From the NCBI RefSeq assembly GCF_008369295.1, contig NZ_VOBG01000007.1, positions 229,413 to 293,412 of the forward strand: DNA of 64,000 nt, read 5' to 3'. Below are positions 36,232 through 45,173 of this stretch, piece after piece (position 1 is the first letter of the stretch; every line of letters starts with the position of its first letter). A program made the translations under genes and the position numbers. The notes beneath the pieces were generated by a model, which saw only the letters and a list, made by a program, of their open reading frames with translations, did not search any database and had not been told where the DNA came from. This stretch comes from Pseudomonas sp. ANT_H4 (GTDB lineage: Bacteria > Pseudomonadota > Gammaproteobacteria > Pseudomonadales > Pseudomonadaceae).

Positions 36232-37788
36232 CTATAATCGAAAGCGCTTAACCAAAACGTCAAGTTCCTGGCCTAAGCGTGCCAACTCGATACTTGAGGC
36301 CGCTGTCTCATTACTAGCGCCAGCGGTTTGTTCAGAGATATCACGCACGCTCAGCACGCTACGGTTGATCTCTTCAGCCACTGCGCTCTGCTGCTCAGCG
36401 GCTGAAGCAATCTGCTGATTCATCAACTGGATTGTAGACACCGTGCGGGTGATATTTTCCAGAGATGTTCCAGCACGACGAGTTAACTCAACACTGCTAT
36501 CAGTCAATATACGACTGTTCTCCATAACGGCGGATACCTCTTGAGTGCCGTTTTGCAAGCTGGAGATCAGCTTTTCAATTTCTTCGGTGGATTGCTGGGT
36601 ACGCTGCGCCAGGCTACGAACTTCATCGGCAACTACCGCAAAACCTCTTCCAGCTTCACCAGCTCGCGCGGCCTCAATGGCGGCATTGAGAGCGAGTAGG
36701 TTGGTTTGTTGGGCGACCGCCTTAATAACATCGAGCACGCCGCCGATTTTGCTGCTTTCCTCTCTGAGATTACTCATAGCTACGGTGGAGTTGCCGACTT
36801 CGATAGCTAGGCGTTCGATTTGAGCCACTGCCTCGCCAACAACTTTGTCACCTTCGCGAGCCTGCTGATCTGCGGCGGCCGCGGCGTCAGAGGCTTCTTC
36901 AGCATTACGCGCTACCTCTTGCACGGTGGAGGTCATTTGGTTCATGGCAGTAGCAACTTGATCGGTTTCGACTCTTTGGCTGTTCACACCAGCACTGGTC
37001 TGCTCGGTGACGGCTGACAACTCTTCGGCAGCGCTAGAAATCTGGATGACACTAGCGCCAATACCGCCAATCAGTTCACGCAGGCTGGTGGTCATCTGTT
37101 GCAGGCCTCTCTGCAATTGCCCTACCTCATCGCGGCGATTGACCTCCATATCCTGACTCAAATCGCCTGAGGCAATACGATCGACGTCCTTGAGGACATG
37201 CTGCAACGGTGTAACGATTTGCCGGGTAATGATCCAGGCCGCGACGGCACCGAGCAGCAACGCCAGCGCAGCGATGCTAGCAAGCAAGGTTTTAGCAAAA
37301 GACGAATCGGCATCGCGCTTAGCGGATTGCGACGCTATCAACTGCTGAGTGGTATTGAGCAGGATATCGCCTTGCACACCTATTCGGGCGAACACCGGAG
37401 CCAGATCGGCTCCCGCCTGGCTTAAGGCGCCCTGGGCATCGCGATACACCCTGACCGCGGCTATCTGCTGGTCAATCAGCGCCGCATCGCTGGGCACGGT
37501 CAGTTGGACACGAGCAGTGTTCAAATACCCAGCCAGTTCGTCGAGCGTCTGGAGGATCATCCGGTCACTGTCCCCCTTAGGATTGAGCTCCATCTGCAAG
37601 CGATGAATTCGCAGGTCCTTGGTCATCTCGCTGACACGAGCGATGTCCTGTACTTTGACGCCGCGCTCAGCAAGAGCATTGATTGCTGTCCAACTGGTGA
37701 GAGCAAGGAGAAAAGTCAACGCCAATACCAGGCCGAATCCAAGACTGAGTTTGGTACCTACACGGATATTGCTGATCCAGCCGAACAT
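36232..37788 (-). CDS. Methyl-accepting chemotaxis protein carried in the tRNA-Met element
   Basis: A 518-residue transmembrane chemoreceptor. An N-terminal helix (about residues 12-32) is followed by a small four-helix-bundle-like periplasmic sensor (about 33-165), a second helix (about 168-190), a HAMP domain ([24 protein letters not shown]) and the signalling domain with the hairpin tip [40 protein letters not shown] (given in parts). The ligand is unknown. It is the only intact gene inside the element and thus its surviving cargo. Its reading frame has no damage. Confidence 0.93.
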   Translation of the reverse strand: MFGWISNIRVGTKLSLGFGLVLALTFLLALTSWTAINALAERGVKVQDIARVSEMTKDLRIHRLQMELNPKGDSDRMILQTLDELAGYLNTARVQLTVPSDAALIDQQIAAVRVYRDAQGALSQAGADLAPVFARIGVQGDILLNTTQQLIASQSAKRDADSSFAKTLLASIAALALLLGAVAAWIITRQIVTPLQHVLKDVDRIASGDLSQDMEVNRRDEVGQLQRGLQQMTTSLRELIGGIGASVIQISSAAEELSAVTEQTSAGVNSQRVETDQVATAMNQMTSTVQEVARNAEEASDAAAAADQQAREGDKVVGEAVAQIERLAIEVGNSTVAMSNLREESSKIGGVLDVIKAVAQQTNLLALNAAIEAARAGEAGRGFAVVADEVRSLAQRTQQSTEEIEKLISSLQNGTQEVSAVMENSRILTDSSVELTRRAGTSLENITRTVSTIQLMNQQIASAAEQQSAVAEEINRSVLSVRDISEQTAGASNETAASSIELARLGQELDVLVKRFRL

Positions 37789-38837
37789 AAATACTCCAAG
37801 CAGTAGATTGCGTTTACCAGGGGATAAACTATAGAGGTCTATCGACGGCCCTTTGTGATGCTTTAGCTACGCTGTCCACCCTTCGTCGGAATGTAAGACA
37901 GGCATGAGACGAAACCGGTGCCGGGTGGGCGTCTGAGGCTTATCCCATGCGGGGGCCGTCAAGAGCCGGGCTTTGCCGTCTCATACCCCAGACGGATTCT
38001 GGACAGGCTCTGGACAGCCGGACAGGCCGCAGATCATCCAGCTCGGCCCAGGAGCCAAAGCCAGCACGGTCTGGCGGCGGATCGGCTAGGCGGCCGAAAG
38101 CTACCTCGTCCAGAAACAGGGAGGGGCCGCGACGGTCACTTTCGGGACAAGTGGCCCACGGCCGCCCCAGGCAAACGCGGCCATAATCCTTGACGGAGTC
38201 TTGACGAAATTTTTGACAGATCTTGACGGATTTCTCCGCCCCCCCCCACAAGTGGGAACGCTGAAAGCCACGCAGTTCATGGCTTTTCGGGCACTCGCAC
38301 CGCTTGGCTGGTACCAGCGTTGTCAAAAATTCCAAACTGGGCCCTAAAGGTAACTGCTCGACCAATCGCCAGGCCCAAGCCTGCGGGATGGGGTGGTGAA
38401 ACACCGACCCAGATAAATCCTTAGAACGCTAAGTAATACTAGACAGGCACTAGACGGATTTTCGCCGAAAGACCACGTTAAAATTGCCCGCAGTCCAAGC
38501 AATACGCCGCCGCCAGCGTGAAAGGTGGTGTGCTGGCGCTTGATGCTCGTCAAGTATTTACCGGGGCTTCCAGCGACCTGACAGTAGGTCGGAGCAGGGG
38601 GTGAACGAGTCGTTCACCCTGGAGCGGAAAATGGTCGGTTCCCCAGCTTGGCCAACCCCCGGATTCCAGGTAGTTGCTCACGTTCCGCTGGTAACCTCTA
38701 TGGGTCATCTGCTGGCCTAGGTTCGTTCGGAGGCCAGCATCAATCGCGCATCGAAGATAGAGCCGTGTATCCCCTGGTGTATCCCTTTAAAATACGAACA
38801 CATAAATAACCAACAAATACAGCATGTTACTTATCTA
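37789..38837. other. 1-kb non-coding right part of the element
   Basis: No supported gene. A minus-strand open frame (37940-38404) exists but its translation is low in complexity of known kind, has no family I recognise, and runs through the repeat clusters. The segment holds the phased GAC repeats listed separately and, at 38766-38785, two TGTATCCC copies near the right end. Confidence 0.5.
37990..38455. repeat. Three clusters of about 11-bp-phased (T/A)NGAC(A/G)G repeats
   Basis: Cluster A: AGAC at 37990, TGGAC at 38000 and 38011, CGGAC at 38019. Cluster B: TTGAC at 38190, 38201, 38213 and 38223 (steps 11, 12, 10). Cluster C: TAGAC at 38440 and 38451 (step 11). In each cluster one unit continues as GACGGATT. 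The spacing is close to one helical turn, as in iterons or arrays of operator sites. Which protein binds is unknown. Confidence 0.7.
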
Positions 38838-38865
38838 GTTCAAATGTCTGTGTACCACCAAGTAC
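38838..38865. repeat. attR: imperfect copy of the tRNA-Met 3' end
   Basis: GTTCAA, then a diverged four-base stretch, then CTGTGTA and CCACCAAGTAC, matching 35588-35616 with four substitutions and one deletion. It is no longer able to pair as a tRNA end. Confidence 0.85.
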
Positions 38866-38866
38866 T

Positions 38867-38899
38867 AAAAACGGCTTACCAAAAGGTAGGCCGTTTTTT
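38867..38899 (+). terminator. Terminator beyond attR, probably the original tRNA-Met terminator
   Basis: AAAACGGC-TTACC pairs with GGTA-GGCCGTTTTTT around AAAA, ending in a T run. Its place directly behind the tRNA-end copy suggests it followed tRNA-Met before insertion. Confidence 0.8.
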
Positions 38900-38927
38900 A
38901 TGCCTGGAGAAAATCCCTACCCCTGCA

Positions 38928-39466
38928 TTACCCCAGCCTTACAAAACACTGCTCAATCACCGGCGCGCCCCACTGTTGCCCTTCCTGTTCCGATTCCAGA
39001 ATAAAGCCCGCGTCTTCATAGAGCTTGCGCGCGACATCAAGCCCCTTGAACGTCCAAAGCCGCACGACGGGGAACCTCTGCTCATCGCAAAAGGTAAGTG
39101 CCTCGTTCAACAAGCGTTTACCCAATCCCTGGCCTTGAGCCGATGGATCAAGAATAAAGCAGCGCAGTATCGCCTCGCCCTTTTCGCCCTCAGCGTCGAT
39201 GGCAATCGAGCCGACAATCCGCTCAGCGTCCAATACGGTCCACACCTCGTTGCGAGGATTGGACAAGCGCCCCATCAACTGTGCCATGTCCGATGCCACC
39301 AGGCTTTCAAAGGGCTGGCCGAATTCGGCGTGCCTGGAATAGTAATCGGCATGCATTTGCGTAAGTGAGTCTCCGCCAACCTGGGTTGCATGAAACCCAG
39401 CTCTCGAACCATGAGTCGGGATGCCGAACGGATTTGATCAATGAGATCCGGTTGGAAAGCATTCAC
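38928..39466 (-). pseudogene. MarR-GNAT two-domain gene with internal deletion
   Basis: From a GTG at 39466 (RBS GAGGTGG) the frame reads VNAFQPDLIDQIRSASRLMVRELGFMQPRLAET, the usual start of pseudomonad proteins with a MarR helix-turn-helix followed by an acetyltransferase. After about 33 residues the frame changes near 39365 and resumes as MHADYYSRHAEFGQPF, the start of the GNAT half, which is intact to the stop (142 residues, acetyl-CoA motif LDPSAQGQGLGKRLL). About 120 residues with the DNA-binding domain are missing. The GNAT part has an ATG at 39356 and might still be translated as a separate enzyme. Confidence 0.82.
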
Positions 39467-39612
39467 AGGGGCCACCTCATCTGAACAGGGCATTTAGTTG
39501 TGCAAGGCAACTACATGAATTTAAGTTGCACCGAACAACTACCTCTCGGATTTTGACGCTCGCCCTCCTCCACTGCTAGTGTCCGACCTCCCCAAACAGA
39601 CGGAGCGCCCCG
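39467..39612. promoter_or_regulatory. Divergent region between the MarR-GNAT and phzF remnants
   Basis: 146 bases between the GTG starts of two outward-facing broken genes. An imperfect palindrome AGTTGTGCAAGGCAACTACATGAATTTAAGTTGCAC (in blocks: AGTTGTGCA...AAGTTGCAC, and GTTGCACCGAACAAC) is visible around 39493-39540. It could be the operator of the lost MarR domain. Confidence 0.4.
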
Positions 39613-39778
39613 GTGAAACTGGACATCTACCAAGTTGACGCCTTTAGCGACCACCCCTTTGGTGGCAACCCGGCTGCACGCTGAGCAGGGCGGCAAGCGC
39701 CGCGGCGAATTGCGCGGCGATCGGGTGATTATTTCCGGCAAGGCCGTGCTGTATAGGCAAGATACGATTTACCTGTAG
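39613..39778 (+). pseudogene. PhzF-family gene reduced to its two ends
   Basis: A GTG start opens MKLDIYQVDAFSDHPFGGNPAA, the classic N-terminus of PhzF/YddE-like isomerases. Immediately after, a stop appears and then the C-terminal end EQGGKRRGELRGDRVIISGKAVLY of the same family follows in another frame, ending at the TAG at 39776. About 200 residues of the middle are gone. PhzF-like genes often lie divergent to MarR-GNAT genes in Pseudomonas, so these two remnants were probably a functional pair. Confidence 0.8.
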
Positions 39779-39812
39779 AGCGTTACCCTAGGGACAACAG
39801 ATCATTCTCAAA

Positions 39813-41657
39813 ATGAACGGAGTTCATCGCGTGTTTTCGATTTTTCATCATCACAGGCTTACCACCCTCTCGTTGATAGCCGCCGCTCTTACCCTCGCCG
39901 CTTGCCACAGCGCCACCACGCCTGAGTTGCCGCCTGCCCCCGAGTTGGGTTCGGGCTATCGCACCGATATGAGCGTGCGTCACGCCGAGCGCCATATGGC
40001 TGCAGCGGCTAACCCGTTGGCAGCCGAAGCCGGGCGGGAAATCCTGCGCAAGGGTGGCTCGGCCATTGATGCGGCGATTGCCATGCAAGCGGTACTCACC
40101 CTGGTGGAACCGCAATCCTCCGGGATCGGCGGCGGCGCTTTTATCATGCTGTGGGACGGTAAACAGGTACGCGCCTACGACGGTCGCGAAACTGCGCCGG
40201 CCGGCTCCACCAAGCGCTTGTTCCTGAAGGCCGACGGTACGCCGATGGCGTTTCCTCAGGCGCAGATTGGTGGCCGTTCAGTCGCCACACCCGGCGTGTT
40301 GCGCGCACTGGAGATGGCACACAAAAAGACCGGCCGCCTGCCGTGGGCCACGTTGTTTGAGCCGGCCATTAACTTGTCCGAAAAAGGCTTCCCGATTTCC
40401 CCACGCCTGCACAGCCTGATTGCCGCCGACCGGTACATCAGCCAATCACCGGACATGGCCGCCTACTTCCTCAACACCGACGGCACGCCAAAAGCCACTG
40501 GAACGCTGCTGAAAAACCCAGCCTTGGCCAACGTCTTCAAACGCATCGCCAAGGAAGGACCGGACGCTCTTTACCTCGGCCCAATTGCCGAAGAAATCAC
40601 CCGCAAGGTCCAGGGCAATAGCAACGCCGGCAGCCTGTCGCTGAGCGATCTCAAAGGCTACAGCGCCAAGGAGCGCGCGCCGTTGTGCACCGACTACAAA
40701 CGCTGGCAAGTCTGCGGCATGCCGCCACCGTCTTCGGGCGGAATTGCCATTGCGCAGATCCTTGGCACCTTGCAGGCATTAGAAGCCCGCGATCCACGTT
40801 TGGCGCTGGCCCCCTTGAAACCGGTGAAGACGCCAACAGCGGCAGGCCTGGAGCCGCTCCCGGAAGCCGTCCACCTGATCGCCGAGGCCGATCGCCTGGC
40901 CTATGCCGACCGCGCCCTGTACGTGGCCGACAGCGACTTCGTTCCGGTACCGACCGCCGGGCTTGTGGCCCCCGACTATCTGGCCAGCCGCGCCGCTTTG
41001 ATCAGTGATCGCAGCATGGGGATTGCCCAACCCGGCAAGCCTGCTGGAATTGAGGTGGCATACGCGCCGGATCGCTCGCCGCTGCGCATCTCCACTTCCC
41101 AGGTAGTGGCCGTGGACGATCAAGGCGGCGCCGTGTCGATGACCACCACCGTCGAGGCGGCCTTTGGCTCCCACGTCATGGTCCAGGGCTTTTTGCTCAA
41201 CAACCAGATGACGGACTTTTCCTTTATTCCCGAGGAAAACGGCCAGCCGGTCGCCAACCGAATCGAGCCGGGTAAACGCCCACGCTCCTCCATGGCTCCG
41301 ACCCTGGTATTCGACCGCCAAAGCGGCGAACTGCTGGCTACCGTCGGCTCCCCAGGCGGTTCACAGATTATCGAATACGTCAGCAAATCCCTGGTAGCCA
41401 TGCTCGACTGGAACCTGGACCCGCAAGCCGCCATCAGCCTGCCCAACTTCGGCAGCCGCAACGGCGCGACCGAGTTGGAGCAAGGATTGTTCAGCCCGCA
41501 GTTGAAACAGGCGCTCAAGGACAAGGGCCACGTCCTCAGCGAGATCGACATGACCAGTGGCACCCAGGCCATCGTTCGGGTGCGGGATGTCCAGGGCAAG
41601 GTGTCGTGGAGTGGTGGAGCTGATCCGCGGCGTGAGGGGGAGGCGTTGGGGGATTAA
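39813..41657 (+). CDS. ggt: Gamma-glutamyltranspeptidase (lipoprotein-type signal)
   Basis: A 614-residue Ntn-hydrolase precursor that cleaves gamma-glutamyl bonds, for example of glutathione, in the periplasm. The signal region LSLIAAALTLAAC gives a possible lipidated Cys31. The large-subunit motif EPQSSGIGGGAFIMLWDGK and the maturation site before Thr428 (ISTSQVVAVDDQGGAVSMTT) are present, so self-cleavage into two subunits is expected. SSMAPTLVF and GSPGGSQII of the small subunit follow. It lies alone with ddl convergent downstream. Confidence 0.95.
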   Translation: MNGVHRVFSIFHHHRLTTLSLIAAALTLAACHSATTPELPPAPELGSGYRTDMSVRHAERHMAAAANPLAAEAGREILRKGGSAIDAAIAMQAVLTLVEPQSSGIGGGAFIMLWDGKQVRAYDGRETAPAGSTKRLFLKADGTPMAFPQAQIGGRSVATPGVLRALEMAHKKTGRLPWATLFEPAINLSEKGFPISPRLHSLIAADRYISQSPDMAAYFLNTDGTPKATGTLLKNPALANVFKRIAKEGPDALYLGPIAEEITRKVQGNSNAGSLSLSDLKGYSAKERAPLCTDYKRWQVCGMPPPSSGGIAIAQILGTLQALEARDPRLALAPLKPVKTPTAAGLEPLPEAVHLIAEADRLAYADRALYVADSDFVPVPTAGLVAPDYLASRAALISDRSMGIAQPGKPAGIEVAYAPDRSPLRISTSQVVAVDDQGGAVSMTTTVEAAFGSHVMVQGFLLNNQMTDFSFIPEENGQPVANRIEPGKRPRSSMAPTLVFDRQSGELLATVGSPGGSQIIEYVSKSLVAMLDWNLDPQAAISLPNFGSRNGATELEQGLFSPQLKQALKDKGHVLSEIDMTSGTQAIVRVRDVQGKVSWSGGADPRREGEALGD

Positions 41658-41722
41658 ATAGCTCGCAGCTGCGATTGACCCCGTAGATCCCTGCCCTATC
41701 TACTGGCTGGCACGGGCTTCAC

Positions 41723-42817
41723 TTAACGACTGATCTTCAAACCCTTACGCCCTGCATGCCGCTCCAGCGCCAGCTCGATCAAGCGGCTGACCAGTTCGCT
41801 ATAGCTCATGCCGGCGGCCTGCCACAGCTTGGGGTACATGCTGATGCGGGTGAAGCCGGGCAGTGAGTTGATTTCGTTGATCAGCACTTGGCCGTCGTCA
41901 GCGAGGAATACGTCGACCCGCGCCAGCCCGGCGCAGCCCAAGGTTTGGAAGGCTTCGATGGCCAGGGTGCGAATACGCTCGCTGGCTTCGACGCTGATAG
42001 CCGCTGGCACCACCACTTGGGCGGCCTGGTCGTCGATGTATTTGCTGTCGTAGGAATAGAACCCATCACGCACCACAATCTCGCCGCAACCGCTGGCGAT
42101 AGGGTTGTCATTGCCCAGCACGGCACATTCGATTTCCCGGCCTTTGACCGCCGACTCCACCAGCACTTTTTCATCAAAGCCCAGGGCCAGTTCAACGGCG
42201 GCGAGGTACTCGGTTTCGTTGCCGACTTTGCTCACGCCCACCGAAGAGCCCTGGTTCGCCGGCTTGACGAACATCGGCAAACCAAGTTTGTGCTGCGCCT
42301 GCTGGAACGAGGTACGGGCAGCGTTGCCACGGTTGAGGGTGATAAACGGCGTCACCGCAATCCCGGCATCGCGCAGCAGGCGCTTGCTGATGTCCTTGTC
42401 CATGCACACCGCCGAACCCAATACGTCAGAGCCAACAAACGGCAAGTCCGCCATGCGCAGCAGGCCTTGCAGGCAACCGTCTTCGCCAAGGGTGCCATGG
42501 ACGATGGGGAAGATTACGTCGACGTGTTCCAGCAAGGTCTGGCTAGAGGTTTCCACCAATTGCTGGCTGGCCTTTCCCGGAACCACGGCCAACTCGCGGC
42601 TGGACTGGTTGAGGGCGATCAACGCAGGGTTTTCCTGGTTGATCAGAAAATCGGAGGTGTCATTGAGGTGCCAGTGGCCGGCCTTGTCGATGCCAATCAG
42701 CACCGGCTCGAAGCGCGAACGGTCCAGGGCATCGACGATGTTACGTGCCGACTGCAACGACACCTCGTGCTCGGCCGAACGCCCACCAAAAATAATACCT
42801 ACCCGCAACTTGCTCAT
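41723..42817 (-). CDS. ddlA: D-alanine--D-alanine ligase
   Basis: A 364-residue ATP-grasp ligase that makes D-Ala-D-Ala for peptidoglycan. [17 protein letters not shown] near the N-terminus, [32 protein letters not shown] and [20 protein letters not shown] are diagnostic. It is outside the murein cluster, so it is the DdlA-type copy rather than DdlB. The ATG at 42817 is chosen over one 16 codons upstream on homology to other Ddl starts. Confidence 0.94.
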   Translation of the reverse strand: MSKLRVGIIFGGRSAEHEVSLQSARNIVDALDRSRFEPVLIGIDKAGHWHLNDTSDFLINQENPALIALNQSSRELAVVPGKASQQLVETSSQTLLEHVDVIFPIVHGTLGEDGCLQGLLRMADLPFVGSDVLGSAVCMDKDISKRLLRDAGIAVTPFITLNRGNAARTSFQQAQHKLGLPMFVKPANQGSSVGVSKVGNETEYLAAVELALGFDEKVLVESAVKGREIECAVLGNDNPIASGCGEIVVRDGFYSYDSKYIDDQAAQVVVPAAISVEASERIRTLAIEAFQTLGCAGLARVDVFLADDGQVLINEINSLPGFTRISMYPKLWQAAGMSYSELVSRLIELALERHAGRKGLKISR

Positions 42818-42917
42818 GACTGGCCTCGCGTTGAACGTGTTCTGAAAAGTCACGCTACTTAACACCAGGCTTGCATCAACTTAAAGGGGCTGTGGCACTT
42901 TTTCCTATGCGCTGATC

Positions 42918-43556
42918 TCAGCGAGTAGTCACCAGATGCGCGCCGAACAGCACATAGCAACTGCCGGCAAAGCGGTCTAGCCACTTGCGCGAACGGCTGT
43001 AGACGTTGGCCATCCGCTCGCTGGAAAACACCAGCGCCACGCAGGAGTACCAACTGAATGACAGGCTCGCCATGGTGATCACCGCCAGCGTCAACAACAT
43101 CGGCGAGGGCGACACAGCCATGGTGGAGGCGAAGATGGTGGCGACAAACAGCGCCGCCTTGGGGTTGGACAGATTGCCAAGCAATCCCAGGCGCCAGGCG
43201 GAAAACAGCGAGCGCTGAGGCTCATCAGGCAACAGGGCCTGATCCATGGCGGGTGCTGCGCGCTTGAACAACTTCAATCCCAGGTAAATCAGGTAGCAAC
43301 CGCCGATGATCTTGAACGCCAGGTACAGCATAGGCGCTGCGGTAAACAGCGACTTGATCCCCAACCCGCCGGCCAAACCCCACATCACCGTGCCGGTGGC
43401 CACGCCGCAAGACGCCACCACACCGTGGCGGCGCGAGCAACTGGCGGCCAACTGCGCGGTATTGAAGAAATTCGGTCCCGGCGTCACCACGGCGACGGCC
43501 CAGAGCAGGGCCAGCGACACCAGCGGCGCGGCATAGGCAGGATTGAAAAAATCCAT
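42918..43556 (-). CDS. LysE/RhtB-family amino-acid exporter
   Basis: A 212-residue membrane protein with about six helices. VVTPGPNFFNTAQLAAS near residues 22-38 and GVATGTVMWGLAGGLGI are typical of LysE/RhtB exporters, which export amino acids or derivatives. The start at 43556 removes a non-conserved extension. It is divergent from an AraC-type regulator (start 43708), so the regulator probably controls it. The substrate is not predictable. Confidence 0.9.
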   Translation of the reverse strand: MDFFNPAYAAPLVSLALLWAVAVVTPGPNFFNTAQLAASCSRRHGVVASCGVATGTVMWGLAGGLGIKSLFTAAPMLYLAFKIIGGCYLIYLGLKLFKRAAPAMDQALLPDEPQRSLFSAWRLGLLGNLSNPKAALFVATIFASTMAVSPSPMLLTLAVITMASLSFSWYSCVALVFSSERMANVYSRSRKWLDRFAGSCYVLFGAHLVTTR

Positions 43557-43707
43557 GTAAGGGTTCCGCCAGGTCAGTGCACGAACACGAATCATAGACC
43601 CGGCCAACGGAGCTGTCTGCCCACTGCGTGCACGATCGTTCAAGACCCCGGCAGACAGCTGATTCACACTGGGTTAACGTATCTATATCCCAATATGCCG
43701 CTCTGCC

Positions 43708-44511
43708 ATGACCAAACCCACTCTCGACTGGCTGCACCGCGCCCCCCACGCCAGTGGGCTGGAGCGCATCGAGGCGTATTTTGCCGGGTTTGGCTACGAC
43801 CCCCATCGCCACGACACCTACGCCATCGGCCGCACCCTGTTTGGCGTGCAGAGCTTTCACTATCGCGGGGCCCAGAGTCACAGCCTGCCGGGCGGGACCA
43901 TGGTCTTGCACCCCGATGAAGTCCACGACGGTTATGCCGGCAGCGCGCAAGGTTTCAAGTACCGGATGATCTATGTCGAACCGGCGCTGATCCAGCAGAT
44001 TCTCGGCGGCAAGCCGTTGCCGTTTATCCACAATGGTCTGTCCAGCGACCCGTGGCTGTACCGGGCCAGTGAAGTGCTGCTGCAAAGCCTGGATTGCCCG
44101 ATTGATCCGTTGCAGGAACAGGACGCACTGTTCGACCTGGCCCATGCCCTGAATAACGCATCGGGCATCAGCACCAGTCGCAAGACCTTCGATTACCGAG
44201 CCGCCGAACGTGCCCGGGAATTTATCCACAGCGCCCTGGGCCGCACCATCACTTTGGATGAAATGGCCGAACACAGCGGCCGGGATCGCTGGGCATTGTC
44301 GCGCGATTTTCGCCTGCTGTTCGGCACCAGTCCCTATCGCTACCTGACCATGCGCCGCCTGGACCTGGTGCGCAGCCTGCTAGTGCAGGGCCAGTCGATG
44401 GTCGACGCCGCGCTGACCGCAGGTTTCACCGACCAAAGCCATATGACCCGGCAATTTCGCAGCACCTTCGGGTTGCCGCCGTCACGCTGGGTGAAGATGC
44501 TCGGGCGCTGA
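43708..44511 (+). CDS. AraC-family transcriptional regulator
   Basis: A 267-residue regulator with an N-terminal cupin-like AraC ligand domain (HRHDTYAIGRTLFGVQSFHYRG, GGTMVLHPDEVHDGYAG) and a C-terminal double helix-turn-helix (about residues 165-265: ITLDEMAEHSGRDRWALSRDF and DAALTAGFTDQSHMTRQFRSTFGLPPSRW). AraC regulators of this type often sit divergent to LysE exporters. The effector is unknown. Confidence 0.93.
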   Translation: MTKPTLDWLHRAPHASGLERIEAYFAGFGYDPHRHDTYAIGRTLFGVQSFHYRGAQSHSLPGGTMVLHPDEVHDGYAGSAQGFKYRMIYVEPALIQQILGGKPLPFIHNGLSSDPWLYRASEVLLQSLDCPIDPLQEQDALFDLAHALNNASGISTSRKTFDYRAAERAREFIHSALGRTITLDEMAEHSGRDRWALSRDFRLLFGTSPYRYLTMRRLDLVRSLLVQGQSMVDAALTAGFTDQSHMTRQFRSTFGLPPSRWVKMLGR

Positions 44512-44627
44512 GGCAGGCGCGATGGTAGGTTTAAAGCTTCATGCCCAGCCACCTGAAACTTGAACCCACACTCTGGGTTGTGAGATGAAGATAACGTTCG
44601 TTACAGCGACCGCGAGGCTTTACAAGG

Positions 44628-45173
44628 ATGAACCTGACATTGACGCCCCCGCAGTGGGATGACGTGAACGAAGTGCTGGCCTTCGAGCTGGGGAATCGGG
44701 CGTACTTCGAAAGCTGGGTCAACGCCAGACCCGACACTTACTACAGCGTCGACGGCGTAACCCGGGCAATCGAGACCGCCCTGCTGGAAGCCAATGAAGA
44801 CCGTGCCTATCAGTATCTGGTGCGCGAGAACGGGGTTCTGGTGGGACGGATCAACTTTACCCAAGTCCGGCGCCGGTACTTCCATTCGGCGTCCCTGGGT
44901 TACCGCATGGGCGCCGACCACACCGGGCGCGGCCTCGCCCGGCAAGCCGTGGGGCTAGGCTTGAAAAAAGCCTTTGAAGAGCACGCCCTGCTGCGCATCG
45001 AAGCCACGGTGCGCCCGGAAAACCCAGGCTCCCTGCGGGTGCTGGAGCGCAGCGGCTTCACTCAGTACGGCCACTCACGCAAAAGTTTTCTGTTCCATGG
45101 GCAGTGGTTCGACATGCTGCACTTTGAAATCCACGCGCAACCCAACACTACGACAAGCACGGAAGTTAGGTAG
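44628..45173 (+). CDS. GNAT acetyltransferase, RimJ/RimL type
   Basis: A 181-residue N-acetyltransferase. The acetyl-CoA-binding part [21 protein letters not shown] (about residues 90-110) and [23 protein letters not shown] are characteristic of the RimJ/RimL group, which acetylates protein N-termini or small molecules. RBS CGAGG. It runs into the end of the convergent chemoreceptor gene with 8 bases of overlap. Confidence 0.9.
   Translation: MNLTLTPPQWDDVNEVLAFELGNRAYFESWVNARPDTYYSVDGVTRAIETALLEANEDRAYQYLVRENGVLVGRINFTQVRRRYFHSASLGYRMGADHTGRGLARQAVGLGLKKAFEEHALLRIEATVRPENPGSLRVLERSGFTQYGHSRKSFLFHGQWFDMLHFEIHAQPNTTTSTEVR

Larger units (their letters stand above)
35617..38837. mobile_element. 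Remnant of an element integrated in tRNA-Met
   Basis: A 3.2-kb segment between two copies of the tRNA-Met 3' end. It contains, from left to right, a terminator-like hairpin, an 11-bp inverted repeat, a ruined P4-type integrase reading away from the tRNA, an intact chemoreceptor gene and about 1 kb of non-coding DNA with phased repeats. The integrase next to the tRNA, the duplicated tRNA end, and the tRNA's likely original terminator beyond the right copy are the classic plan of a tRNA-borne island. It has lost most of its body and cannot move on its own. Confidence 0.85.

Noticed and set aside
37940..38404. 154-residue minus-strand ORF in the tRNA-Met element
   Set aside because: No recognisable family, no good ribosome-binding site, and it runs through the phased repeats; kept only as a possible alternative.
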